Of a DNA stretch of 62,586 nucleotides, positions 42,854 to 53,000 are shown piece by piece. The translations under genes and the position numbers were made by a program. Within the stretch, counting starts at the first letter, position 1; every line of letters begins with the position of its first letter. Source of the DNA: Bacteroidota bacterium (lineage in GTDB: Bacteria; Bacteroidota; JABWAT01); NCBI GenBank assembly GCA_023151185.1, contig JAKLJL010000014.1:1-62586 (forward strand), given 5' to 3'. The notes beneath the pieces were generated by a model, which saw only the letters and a list, made by a program, of their open reading frames with translations, was not told the DNA's origin and did not search any database.

Positions 42854-44179
42854 TCATCCCTCATGCAAAACCGGCAGTGTGACAGAAAATTCGGACCCTT
42901 TTCCCGGTTCAGATTCCACAGAAAGGGTTCCCTTGTGCAATTTCACACATTCGGCAGCAATAAACAATCCAAGTCCGGCGCCCTTTGTATTCCGGGTCAG
43001 TTCATCATCAACCCTGAAAAATTTATCAAAAATAAACGGCTGTGCTTCCCGGGGGATTCCCTGTCCGGTATCTTTAACCCGGATGGTAACAGTTTTTTCC
43101 TGACGGGCAGAGGAAATGAGGACCTGACCTTCTGAATACTTCAGGGCATTATCTGCCAGATTAAAAAAGACCGACTGCAGCTTTTTTTCATCACCCTGAA
43201 TCCAGAGATCCTGCCGGAAGGTCTCATCCAGAAAAACCCGTCCGGATTGGGCATATTTACCTGTCGAAAACCAGGATTCCATCAGCTCAAACAGATTGAC
43301 TTCGGTGAAGGTAATTTTTTCGGTCTGACTTTCAAGCCGGGAGGCAGACAGGATATTTTCGATATGGTCATCAAGGCGGGCTGTTTCCTCGACGGCATTC
43401 TGAAGAAATTCGGTTCTTTTTTCCTTCGGCGGATCATGTCTGAGCAGGGTTTCGAGATAAAGCCGGACGGAAGCAACCGGTGATTTAAGTTCGTGGGTAA
43501 CGGTCAGCATAAAATTATGGACCTGATGGCTGTGGATCCGTTCAGCCCGGATGTTGGTGTACAGCAGGGCAACGGCGATGAGCATCAGTAAAATAAAGAA
43601 TGACCCTTCCCAGACGAACATTCTCAGCAGTTTTTCCGTTTCGTCATTTACCTGACGGATGTAACTGTCAGAAACCCGCAAATCTTCGGGCTGGATAAAC
43701 CACTGACGGCCGGGGGTTGCAATGTCGTAAATCCGGACTTCCGGATAGTGGGTTTCGAGCCAGTCCCGCAACTTCAGGGCATTGAGATGCTCATATAAAA
43801 TCTGGCCGTTCTGAACCTGACGGGCCATCCAGAGAGAGGAAAAATGAACCCGGTTATCACCGGGAACAAGTCTTTGCCGGGCTGCCGAAAATCCGGTTGA
43901 ATCGCCGGACGAAATGAGACTGAGTCCATCCTGAATCAGTACGGTACCGGCAATAAACGTGGCTCTTTCTGGCAACTCAGGTTCAGTCAGCAGGTGATGA
44001 AGGTGCCAGGCAGCGACGTACCGGGTTTTTTCGGCGAGTTTCAGTGAAACCCCCGAGGTGATCCGGGAATGATTGATCTGAAAAAGAATCCACCAGATAA
44101 TCTGGACAAAAATCACGGCAACGATGAAGAGAAAGGTCGTCAGCAAAATCCGGTTCTTTTTTTCCAGACGGTGATTCAT
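42854..44179 (-). CDS. Sensor histidine kinase inside the heme operon
   Basis: This 441-residue kinase has TM1 at about 11-33, an extracytoplasmic domain (about 34-188) with several His and Trp residues, and TM2 at about 190-208. There is little or no HAMP; HisKA follows directly with His229 in LTVTHELKSPVASVRLYL, then HATPase_c (NLADNALKYS, KDTGQGIP, FDKFFRVDDEL, GAGLGLFIA). Its start overlaps the hemL stop (ATGA) and its stop is next to the response regulator start. The signal could be heme, oxygen or an envelope cue; the sequence does not settle this. Confidence 0.9.
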   Translation of the reverse strand: MNHRLEKKNRILLTTFLFIVAVIFVQIIWWILFQINHSRITSGVSLKLAEKTRYVAAWHLHHLLTEPELPERATFIAGTVLIQDGLSLISSGDSTGFSAARQRLVPGDNRVHFSSLWMARQVQNGQILYEHLNALKLRDWLETHYPEVRIYDIATPGRQWFIQPEDLRVSDSYIRQVNDETEKLLRMFVWEGSFFILLMLIAVALLYTNIRAERIHSHQVHNFMLTVTHELKSPVASVRLYLETLLRHDPPKEKRTEFLQNAVEETARLDDHIENILSASRLESQTEKITFTEVNLFELMESWFSTGKYAQSGRVFLDETFRQDLWIQGDEKKLQSVFFNLADNALKYSEGQVLISSARQEKTVTIRVKDTGQGIPREAQPFIFDKFFRVDDELTRNTKGAGLGLFIAAECVKLHKGTLSVESEPGKGSEFSVTLPVLHEG

Positions 44180-45483
44180 CTGTTCATCCCGAATGCGGCT
44201 TTCAGTGCCTTTTCTGCAACTGCCAGCGTAATGTCAATATCCTGACGGGTATGGGCAGAAGAAAGGAATCCGACTTCATATCCGCTGGGGGCAATGTAAA
44301 TTCCGTTTTCAAGACAGGTCCGGAAGTAAATCCGGTAAAAGTCCATGGTTTTCGGATCGATATGATGGGCTGCCCGCATGGTTTCCGGCTGGCCGAAATA
44401 AAGCCAGAAAACAGATCCAACCCGGAATGGCGTAACCGGAAGGTTCAGTTTGGAAATCAGGTTCCGGATCCCTGTTTCCAGATAAAGACCGAGCTGCTCC
44501 AGCTCCTCATAAAATCCCGGAGTAAACAGCAGGGAAAGCTGGGCAATTCCTGCAGCCATGGCAACCGGATTTCCGGAAAGAGTTCCGGCCTGGTACACTT
44601 TTCCCACGGGTGCAATACAGCTCATGATCTCCCGTTTTCCGGCATAAGCCCCAACCGGAAACCCGCCGCCGATGATTTTGCCGTACGTGACCAGATCCGG
44701 CCGGATTCCGTAAAGATCCGAAGCGCCGCCGGCAGCAACCCGGAATCCCGAAATCACCTCATCAAAAATGAGGACGGCACCGAACCGGGAAGTCAAATCC
44801 CGCAATTTCTGCAGGAATTCCTTCCGTTGAAGCAAAAGTCCGTTATTGGCAGGAATTGGTTCAATGATCACAGCCGCAATCGAATCGGGAAACCGGCTGA
44901 ACAGGTCTTCGACCAGATCTTCCCGGTCAAGCGGAACGACCAGGGTTTCTGCAGCCAGTTTTTCGGGAACGCCGGGAGTTGATGAAATACCGAAGGTTGC
45001 CAGGCCAGATCCCGCATTGACCAGCAGGCTATCAACAGCCCCGTGGTAACAACCGTCAAATTTGATAATTTTATCCCGGCCGGTAAACCCTCTTGCAGCC
45101 CGGATAGCCGACATGACGGCTTCTGTTCCCGAATTGACAAACCGGATCATTTCGGCGTGGGAAATGCGGGAAGTGATCAGTTCGGCAATTTCAAGTTCAT
45201 ACGGATTCGGCGTCCCGAAACTGGTTCCGTTTCCGGCGGCTTCGATGACCTTTTCCAGAATGGACGGATGGGCATGCCCCGAAATCAGCGGGCCCCAGCT
45301 GCAGCAATAATCAAGATAGGTGTTTCCGTCGGTATCGGTAATCCTGCTGCCTTTTCCCGATTTCATAAAAATGGGGGTTCCGCCAACTGATTTAAAGGCC
45401 CGTACCGGTGAATTCACGCCGCCGGGAATTACCCTGCAGGCAGCTTCATAAAGGGCTTTCGATCTGGTTTCTGTAAAACTCAT
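44176..45483 (-). CDS. hemL: Glutamate-1-semialdehyde 2,1-aminomutase
   Basis: This 435-residue PLP enzyme makes 5-aminolevulinate in the C5 route of tetrapyrrole synthesis. Features include VIPGGVNSPVRAFKSVGG at the N-terminus, FVNSGTEAVMSAIRAARG, FDGCYHGA, LIFDEVISGFR and the PLP lysine in VTYGKIIGGGFPVGAYAG. It is the first gene of the operon and overlaps the kinase start by 4 bases. The promoter region 45484-45557 holds a CATCTTTG -7-like element and three TGTCA repeats. hemA, hemB, hemC and hemD are not in the window. Confidence 0.97.
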   Translation of the reverse strand: MSFTETRSKALYEAACRVIPGGVNSPVRAFKSVGGTPIFMKSGKGSRITDTDGNTYLDYCCSWGPLISGHAHPSILEKVIEAAGNGTSFGTPNPYELEIAELITSRISHAEMIRFVNSGTEAVMSAIRAARGFTGRDKIIKFDGCYHGAVDSLLVNAGSGLATFGISSTPGVPEKLAAETLVVPLDREDLVEDLFSRFPDSIAAVIIEPIPANNGLLLQRKEFLQKLRDLTSRFGAVLIFDEVISGFRVAAGGASDLYGIRPDLVTYGKIIGGGFPVGAYAGKREIMSCIAPVGKVYQAGTLSGNPVAMAAGIAQLSLLFTPGFYEELEQLGLYLETGIRNLISKLNLPVTPFRVGSVFWLYFGQPETMRAAHHIDPKTMDFYRIYFRTCLENGIYIAPSGYEVGFLSSAHTRQDIDITLAVAEKALKAAFGMNR

Positions 45484-45509
45484 TTTATTCTCACGGCTTA
45501 AAAGAATGG

Positions 45510-45553
45510 CAAAGATGGCGGATCATGTCAGGAAAAGTGTCAGCCGGGTGTCA
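45510..45553 (-). promoter_or_regulatory. hemL promoter with three TGTCA direct repeats (candidate OmpR/PhoB-type site)
   Basis: Plus-strand TGTCA occurs at 45526-45530, 45538-45542 and 45549-45553, that is TGTCA-N7-TGTCA-N6-TGTCA, a period of 11-12 bases. Reading toward hemL, the repeats (as TGACA) end 8 bases before CATCTTTG (45517-45510), one mismatch from the TAnnTTTG -7 element and about 27 bases before the ATG. Tandem TGTCA at an 11-base period is the classic PhoB-box pattern, although here the repeats face away from the gene. Binding by the operon's own regulator or by the PhoB-like protein is inference. Confidence 0.5.
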
Positions 45554-45557
45554 TTTC

Positions 45558-45950
45558 TCACCGGAAAAACGGAAAGGCAATCAGGTACCGGTGTTCCTCT
45601 CCCTGCCCGGCCCGCATTCCTGCCTGAATCATCATGGCAAAGAGAGTCAGCCCAATGGAGGCCAAGGCAGCCAGAATACCGTAATGCCAGGACTGAGGGA
45701 TTACTTCCAGTTTCAGCGGATAGTACAGCATTCCGAAAATCAGGGCGAGAATAAGAGTAACTGTCAGCTGGAAGTTTAAGGAAGATTTGGCGTGCCGGAT
45801 GATAAACGGATCATCATCCCGTTTGAAATACCAGATTGCCGCCGGGGCCAGAAGATTGGCAAACGGAAGGTTTAAAAGAACAACCAGCGGCAGGAAGTGG
45901 CAGAGTCCGGCCCATAACCGGATGTCTTTCAGATGTTTTTCTTCAGTCAT
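45558..45950 (-). CDS. DUF4870-domain membrane protein
   Basis: This 130-residue protein has four hydrophobic segments and the DUF4870 pattern: WAGLCHFLPLVVLL, LLAPAAIWYFKRDDDPFIIRHAKSSLNFQLT. The function of this small membrane family is unknown. It lies 74 bases upstream of hemL on the same strand with the regulatory repeats in between, so it could be co-regulated or simply adjacent. It has its own TATCTTTG element upstream. Confidence 0.85.
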   Translation of the reverse strand: MTEEKHLKDIRLWAGLCHFLPLVVLLNLPFANLLAPAAIWYFKRDDDPFIIRHAKSSLNFQLTVTLILALIFGMLYYPLKLEVIPQSWHYGILAALASIGLTLFAMMIQAGMRAGQGEEHRYLIAFPFFR

Positions 45951-45973
45951 AGTCAGTTTCAGTCATGTTCCTG

Positions 45974-45981
45974 CAAAGATA
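45974..45981 (-). promoter_or_regulatory. -7 element of the DUF4870 gene
   Basis: The reverse strand reads TATCTTTG, identical to the rpsU element and an exact TAnnTTTG match, 24 bases before the ATG at 45950. The -33 position reads TTCG, one base from TTTG. Confidence 0.5.
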
Positions 45982-46126
45982 CCGTTCCGGCATGAAATTC
46001 ACGAATTGGCAGAATTCCCGCCTGGCAGACCAATTTTTCAGGAGGATTTTGTCTTGTTTACTCCGGGGCGGGTGTAAAAAACCGGAATCTGTTGTATTTT
46101 AGAAAGTTTTTAAATACCGGAGTTTT

Positions 46127-48223
46127 ATGTCACTGAAAACACGGGTCTTTCTGGGTGCAGCCGGCATGCTCCTGCTGGTTCTGGCCGGATTCTGGTTCGG
46201 TATCCGGCCGATGGTTACTCAGTCGATGGTCGAGGAACGGATGACCATTGTGAGCCAGATGCACGCCAATTTCCTGGACAGGAATGACCGGTTTTTCGAT
46301 GAATCTGTCCGGACGGCAGGTCAGCTTAAAAACTGGCTTTCGGCCGGTCCTGAACCGTACAACAACGCCTTCAGTTTCAGTGTAAGCCTGAATCCACTGC
46401 TCATCACCCAGGAAATTTATGTTCCCGGGCTTCCGGTTCCGGTTTCTGCCAGGAATCTGGCCTATCAGGGGGTAATTCCCGATATGCCCGGCCTTGAATT
46501 TACCGGGGTAGATTCGGTTCTTTCTTATTCCTGGGCCCGGCCAGAAAAGGATCTGGAACTTTTTATTCTCAGGCAAACGGGTACCGCCAATGACACCCGG
46601 GTAACCGTTTATACCTGTTTTGATGCTTCCGATATCATTTCACAGCTTAGAACTTATAACCTGGGTGCAGATTATGCCCTGGTTCTGCTGAATGAGGTCT
46701 CGGTCATTTATTCAACCCACCATCCGGCAGTGCTGCCGGCAGAGTCAGGAACCGGTGAAGGCGAAACCATCCGGCCGGTCGAAACAGATACAGGCCGGGT
46801 TTATCAGGTAACCGGAAAATTCAGAACCCTGCCGCTGACTTTGTCCATTTCACTTCCTGAGTCGGGAATTACCGGACCCGTTGACCGCCTGTTTCTGATC
46901 GTCATCGGAATTCTTACGGGACTTTCTGCTGTTTTTTTTGCCGGGTTTCAGTTTTACTATCTGGCTGTTACCAGACCGGTCAGAGAACTGGTTGCCGGAA
47001 TCCGGCCTCTGCAGAATCTCCGGTTTTCAGAACCGGTCCCCATGGTTAATATCCCGGAACTTAAACCGGTTTCTGAAGCACTTGAAACCATGCGGTCTAT
47101 TCTGGATGAATATGACCGGATGAGAACCCGGAAGCTGCTGCTTGCTGAAAGCCGGAATCAGTTCATGATCAATTACATCGAAGATTTTCTTGCAATTGCA
47201 AATGAAACCGGTGAATTCCACTTCCTCAATCAGAAAATGGAAGATCTGCTCAATCATCATAATCTGCTGAATCCAACCTATTCCATGACCGAAATGGTCG
47301 GACTTTTAACCGGGAATCATATCAAAAAACCGGTCAATGTGGAGCATGAAGATGAAGAATACAATATTTCAGTTTTGCAGGGTGAAAGTAAAATTGCAAC
47401 CGGAAATGAGAATGAAAGCCTGATCTGCAAATACCAGTTTGTCCAGATCCGTGAAAAAATCAGCGATAAAATGCTGGGATCTCTGCTGATTCTTCACGAT
47501 ATGACCGAAGACAGAGTTTTGGAAGATCTCAAAAAGGATATGATGAACATCATGGTCCATGAGCTCAGGAACCCCATAACCTCGATTATCGGATTTTCGG
47601 ATATATTGCTTGATGATGGCGGGCTGAATGAAGAAAACACCAAATTTGTTTCCATTATCCGATCAAGCGGAGATAAACTGAGCCGCCTGATTAACCGGTT
47701 TCTGGATGTTCAACGGCTTGAATCCGGAAAAATGGAGATCAACTTCAGCCAGGTTAACATCAAGACAGTTGTCGAAGATCTGGTCATGACCTTCCTGCCC
47801 CAGCTCGAAGACAAGGAACTGAAGGTTAATTTTTCTGCTGCCAATCAGATTCCTGAAATTGAAGCGTCGAATGAACTCATTTCTGAAGCCATCCAGAATC
47901 TGCTGTCAAATGCAATCAAATACGGCGATCCCGGCCGGACGATCGAAATCAAACTGCTCAGCCAACCCGGATTTGTAACATTCAGCATTACCGATTATGG
48001 GTACGGGATTCCGGCTTCGGAACAAAGCCGGTTGTTTACCAAGTTCTTCAGGATGAAATCCAACGAAAAGGCTTACAAGCAGGTTGGAACAGGACTAGGG
48101 CTGGCTTATGTAAAAGAAATAATATCACGGCATCAGGGAAACATCACGCTTGAATCGGCCAAAGAGTACGGGTGCCGGTTTACCGTTACCCTGCCGGTTA
48201 AACAAGGAGTTTCGGGTGACTGA
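46127..48223 (+). CDS. Orphan PAS-containing sensor histidine kinase
   Basis: This 698-residue membrane kinase has TM1 at about 7-26, a large extracytoplasmic sensor (27-252, Cache-like in pattern), TM2 at about 254-280, and a HAMP-like linker. A PAS-like region (about 345-460) is followed by HisKA with His478 in MNIMVHELRNPITSIIGF and a HATPase_c domain (NLLSNAIKYG, TDYGYGIP, LFTKFFRMKS, GTGLGLAYV). There is no response regulator next to it. Its 3' end overlaps the next gene by 8 bases, so it is coupled to a FecR-domain secreted protein and a giant PKD protein. GGAG lies four bases before the ATG. Confidence 0.9.
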   Translation: MSLKTRVFLGAAGMLLLVLAGFWFGIRPMVTQSMVEERMTIVSQMHANFLDRNDRFFDESVRTAGQLKNWLSAGPEPYNNAFSFSVSLNPLLITQEIYVPGLPVPVSARNLAYQGVIPDMPGLEFTGVDSVLSYSWARPEKDLELFILRQTGTANDTRVTVYTCFDASDIISQLRTYNLGADYALVLLNEVSVIYSTHHPAVLPAESGTGEGETIRPVETDTGRVYQVTGKFRTLPLTLSISLPESGITGPVDRLFLIVIGILTGLSAVFFAGFQFYYLAVTRPVRELVAGIRPLQNLRFSEPVPMVNIPELKPVSEALETMRSILDEYDRMRTRKLLLAESRNQFMINYIEDFLAIANETGEFHFLNQKMEDLLNHHNLLNPTYSMTEMVGLLTGNHIKKPVNVEHEDEEYNISVLQGESKIATGNENESLICKYQFVQIREKISDKMLGSLLILHDMTEDRVLEDLKKDMMNIMVHELRNPITSIIGFSDILLDDGGLNEENTKFVSIIRSSGDKLSRLINRFLDVQRLESGKMEINFSQVNIKTVVEDLVMTFLPQLEDKELKVNFSAANQIPEIEASNELISEAIQNLLSNAIKYGDPGRTIEIKLLSQPGFVTFSITDYGYGIPASEQSRLFTKFFRMKSNEKAYKQVGTGLGLAYVKEIISRHQGNITLESAKEYGCRFTVTLPVKQGVSGD

Positions 48224-49979
48224 GTTCTTTCGCCGGCTGGTAGCCTTTGTTTTTCTGTTTTGGACAACACTTGCCGCTGCCCAGGATATGACTTTTCCCT
48301 CCGGCGACCTGAACCGGAAAACCGAGTCCCTGATCGGGGATTCTGCTGCCTGGCCGGTTGTTTATCAACTGGCTGAATTTAATGCACTTTCCAATACTCT
48401 GACGTTGAAACCGGGGCAGATTGCCCGCCTGAGACAATTCCGGGATCTGCATCAGAAAGTCAGAAAGGCGAAAGATTCCCGGGCAGGTCTCATAAAAAAC
48501 GGCGCCGGTTTGTTTGCAGAACCGGAGCTTGCAGAGTTGAATGAAACGGTTCAATCCTACGATCAGGCTGTAGTTTCCGGCAATCTGGATGCAGCCACTG
48601 CTCTGGCGGGATCCGTAGAAAAAGGACTCGAGAAAACCCGGATAGCTCTCGAAAAAAACCGGGTTCAGTCGGTTTCTGCACGCCTGGAAGAAAAAATCGG
48701 ATCGGTTTTTCAGCGGCATGGCTTGCTCGGAACCTGGGATGAAGCAGCACGGGGTTCATTTTTTGAAGAAAATGACGGTATCAAAACGCTCAAAGCCAGT
48801 CAGGCAAATTTACTGTTCAAAGACGGCTCTGAAGTTGTGGTCGAAGAGCAAACCATTGCAACCGTACGGTCTGCCCGGATTGACCGCCTGAACCAGCAGG
48901 TAAAAACAGAAGTCATGCTGGTAAACGGAAGTCTGCTGGCGAAACTTTCAGAAAATGCCAAACAGAACAAAGGGTTCAACCTGAATATGGGAACGGCCAC
49001 TTCCGATCTGAGAACGTCTAAATTCTGGGCAAATAAAGGCTCCGATAAGAAAATTCAGATGTCTAACTACGACGGAGAGGCAACCCTGACCAGTTCTAAT
49101 GTTTCGGTTACTCTTAAGAAAAATCAGGGAACCGTGGTTGTCGAGGGGAAAGCCCCCGACCTGCCGGTTGATCTTTTACCCAGTCCGAAAATGTTCTGGC
49201 CCCGGCAGGATTCAATTATTTTCAGCAAATCGATGATTTTCCGGTGGACACCGGTCAAAGGTTCAAAAGCCTACCAGGTCGAACTGGCCAGAGATCAGGA
49301 TTTTAAAATGATCATCAGCCGTCAGCGGGTGACAACAACAACTCTAAGTGCTGACCTGCCGCTGGATGAAGCTGTTTTTGTCCGGATTCAGGCGTTCGAC
49401 TCACGGGATCTGCGTGGCGGCGACAGTCCGGTTTACCGGGTAATCCGGAATGATGATAAAATTCCACCGGCTGTTTTTCTGGACGGGATTGCAGGCGAGC
49501 AGCTTTTTATTCCTGATGCTGACTATTCAGTGTCAGGCCGGACCGAAGCCTTTGCCCAGCTTACCGCCAATGATCAGCCGGTTCAGGTCCGCCAGGATGG
49601 ATCTTTCAGCCTCACGGGAAGCCTCCAGGGTATGAATTACTATTTTCGTCTGAAGGTGACCGACCGGGCGGGGAACAGCCGTGAACGGAAACTGACCGTA
49701 TCCAGAATGGATACGACCCGGCTGGCAAAAGTCTCCTGGAATGTTCCGGAATCAGACAGAATTCTGACCACCGGCTCTACAACCGTCAGTGTTTCGGGAA
49801 AAGCCTATCCCGGAATGAAAATATCTTTGGTGCAGGGCAGCAGCCAGAGTTATGCTGAAACAAGCCCGGATGGAGACTGGGCACTTCGTTTTCAGCCGGA
49901 AGGGAAGTCGCCGGTTTCCCTCAAATTTTTGACTGCAACCGGCCGCCTGGTTCACGAACTCCGGTATCAGGTTAAATAA
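48216..49979 (+). CDS. Secreted FecR-domain protein
   Basis: This 587-residue protein starts with GTG at 48216, with AAGGAG six bases upstream, overlapping the kinase gene. It has a signal peptide (to about residue 26), a helical or coiled-coil region (about 60-160), and a FecR-like beta domain (LLFKDGSEVVVEEQTIATV, TEVMLVNGSLLAKLSE). An Ig-like module with FxWTPVKGSKAYQVELARD follows, then two more Ig-like modules near the C-terminus (VFLDGIAGEQLF, SRMDTTRLAKVSW). There is no N-terminal anti-sigma TM layout as in FecR itself, so it is probably an extracytoplasmic structural or binding protein partnering the kinase or the PKD protein. Confidence 0.78.
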   Translation: MTEFFRRLVAFVFLFWTTLAAAQDMTFPSGDLNRKTESLIGDSAAWPVVYQLAEFNALSNTLTLKPGQIARLRQFRDLHQKVRKAKDSRAGLIKNGAGLFAEPELAELNETVQSYDQAVVSGNLDAATALAGSVEKGLEKTRIALEKNRVQSVSARLEEKIGSVFQRHGLLGTWDEAARGSFFEENDGIKTLKASQANLLFKDGSEVVVEEQTIATVRSARIDRLNQQVKTEVMLVNGSLLAKLSENAKQNKGFNLNMGTATSDLRTSKFWANKGSDKKIQMSNYDGEATLTSSNVSVTLKKNQGTVVVEGKAPDLPVDLLPSPKMFWPRQDSIIFSKSMIFRWTPVKGSKAYQVELARDQDFKMIISRQRVTTTTLSADLPLDEAVFVRIQAFDSRDLRGGDSPVYRVIRNDDKIPPAVFLDGIAGEQLFIPDADYSVSGRTEAFAQLTANDQPVQVRQDGSFSLTGSLQGMNYYFRLKVTDRAGNSRERKLTVSRMDTTRLAKVSWNVPESDRILTTGSTTVSVSGKAYPGMKISLVQGSSQSYAETSPDGDWALRFQPEGKSPVSLKFLTATGRLVHELRYQVK

Positions 49980-50032
49980 TCCGGTTCTGCATCCGGATCC
50001 TACACAATCAACTTACAGGAAACCATAGTCAC

Positions 50033-53000
50033 ATGATCCGCAAAAAGAGTGCTTTTCTTCTGATTTTGCTGGGGCTGTTCCCGGCCGGAATTCAGGCTCA
50101 GCAATCCGTTTTCTACGTTTCGAAGGGGCTTTCAGGTCCAGATCTTGCCGGTGAATCATTGACATATACCGATTTTTGGTTCAGACCGGAATCCGGGCAG
50201 GTTTCCCAGGCAGGAATCGAAATTTTTGATGGATCGCTGGGGGGGCAGATGGATATTCTGACCGGTGCAGCCGATACCAAAACCCGGTTTGAACTCATCC
50301 CGTTCCAGCAGGTTTATCAGGTGACGGCTGACGGTCTCATTCCGGTTACAGGACCGGTTTCTCCTTCTGCCGCCATGGATTTTCTGACGGAGCCTGCATT
50401 TATCAACCGGTGGACCCGGTTTCCCGGCACTTTATCCCCATCAGAAAACGGGTGGATTCTGAGAGTGAAAAGCGGCGAGGGGAATGACGTCAATTCCTTC
50501 AACATCCGGATTGCCGGAAATACAGCCGGGTGGCAACTGCTCGGCCTTGATCTGAACCTTGGAATTTCCGGAATCCGGGATAATCAGGAAGTTCAGCTTT
50601 TACCCGAACTCAGATTCAGTCCGGCTCCGGTTTCACTGAAAACGGCTGGTGAAGAAGATTCACGGGTGTTTATCCGGGATGGCGCCGGGAAAATACTGCC
50701 GCCGGCTGCACCGGAATCTGCCTGGGAAACTGAGTTGAACGGCCGTCCCAATCTATGGGGACTGACCATCAGTTCAAGTCGTCTGAAAGTGAATAACATG
50801 ACCATCCGGGGCGAAGACCACCCCGTGGTTTTTTCCCTTCCGGCATCGGTTGTCACCGTTCAGACAGCCCCGGCCTATTCCATCAAAGCAGATTACATCG
50901 GCGATTGCACCCGGTTTCGCCTGACCCTTCTCGACCGGGGGAAACCGGTAAAACTGCAGGACAAAATTTTCTGGAAATCGGGAGAGTTTGAAGCATCCGG
51001 CAATCCGGTTGAAGTTGAATTCGGCAGGCCGGGGAAAAAGCCGGTCTCCGTTTCTGTTGCAACCGACGGGATTTTGCTTCCGGCTTTCTGGGTGACGAAA
51101 ACTGAAATTTCCGTCAATGCGCCTCCGAAAGCTGTTCTCGAGGTTCCTGCCAGAAGGCTGGGAACAGGGGAAGTCCTGCTTCTTTCTGCCGGACAGTCTT
51201 CAGATCCGGATGGTGATCCTCTGAATTTTAAATGGCAGATCAACGGGGCCTCGGCCGGATCGGGATCACCCTTTCCATTTTCTGCCAGTTTTCCCGGGAC
51301 TTATACCGTCGGGCTGACTGTAACTGACCAGTCTGACCGGTTGGGATGTGGGTCTGACTACAGAGAAATTCAGATTACTGTCAACTCCCAGCCGTTTACC
51401 GAGGTCAGCTTCCCGGCCGTAATTGCAACCGGAACGCAGGTTCGGTTTTCCACAGTTAAAACTGCTGATGCTGATCAGGACCCCTTATCCTGGAAATGGT
51501 CTGGGCCTGGTGTATCAGGTACCGCTGATCAGCCCGAAGTTAAAGTCCTGCACCAGCAGCCCGGAGTGTACTCACTCACACTTGCTGTCGATGACGGACA
51601 AAAAACCCCGAATTCGGTCTATACCACTACAATTTCCTACCGGTCAAATGCCAAACCCGAACCCCGGTTTACGTTGCCGGTTCAGTCGGCACCCGGCATC
51701 CCGGTACAGTTAAATTCCGGCTCATCCACCGATTCAGATTCCCGGAATCTGGACTTTCTCTGGAGTGTATCTGACGGACGAAAGCTTTCGGGGCCCCTTC
51801 ACTCCATTTCTTTTGACCGCCCGGGTGATTATACTGTTACGCTTCAGGTTGATGACGGTGAGAAGGTCGAAAATTCAGTTCAGACCCTAACCCGGTCCAT
51901 CCACATCAATTTTCCGCCGGTTCCGGTTATTTCCGCTGAAAAAGTGTCACCCGAGTCCTACCAGGAATTTTCTGCAGGAAAAAGTTCGGATGCCGACCAG
52001 GGTATTATCCGGTTTTCCTGGGATTTCGGCGACGGAGTTAAAGCAGAGGGGAAAGACGTCAGCCACACTTATTCAAAAACCGGTAAGTACCAGGTTACCC
52101 TTCGAGCTGATGATGGTCAGAATCAGCCAAACAGCAGCCAGGCGGTTAGTCAGGAACTGATCATTGTCCGGTTCCCGGTTGCACGGTTTTCGGTTCCTGA
52201 CCGCACGGCACCTGGCGTTCAGGTTGTTCTTGATGGGTCTCAAAGTTCGGACCCGGATGGTGAAATCAGCGGCTATGAATGGCGGATAAACGGAGCTGCA
52301 ACCAGTTCAGATTCAAAAACATCCTGGGTTCCCGATCAGCCCGGAAGGTATTCTATTTCTCTGACTGTGCGGGATAATTCCGGCTTTGATGTCTCCGAGA
52401 ATACTCTTTCTGCCATTGTATCGGTCAACTATCCGCCGGTTCCGGCTGCCAGAATTTCCCCAATGGCGGCTTCACCCGGTCAGCCGGTATCGTTCGATGC
52501 TTCCGCAAGTCAGGATCCGGATGGGCAGATTAAGTCGGTTCAGTGGCTGTTTTCTGACGGACAGGTTTTGACCGGAAATAAAGTAAGCCGGCAATTTTCC
52601 TCTTCCGGGGAGCAATCTGTCATCCTGACTGTTTCGGATGGGGCCGGATTCCCGAATTCAGCAGTTAGCGATACGCTTGTGTTTCTGATTAACCATCCGC
52701 CGATCATAGTCACCCAGAAAAGTATCCGGCTGAACTCAAGATCAGTTTCTTTGGATGCATCAGGTTCTTATGACCCCGATGGCGATCCGGTCGCCTTTGA
52801 GTGGATCCTGCCGGGTGGCGAAAGACGGACTGAATCTGCATTTACCTGGCTTGCTCCCGGTGGCGGACTTCATCTGGTCAGTCTCGTAATCCGGGATAGT
52901 CACGCCTTACAAAACAGTTCAACGGCTCAAAAAATAGAAATCCGGGTGAACCGTCCCCCTATTGCAAAAGTGGATACTTTGATTACCGCCTGCAGCGGGC

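Noticed and set aside
46040-46102. AGGAGG followed by a TTG-led frame of about 17 codons before the orphan kinase
   Set aside because: Too short, poor spacing (three bases), and no attenuator-like structure; probably chance.
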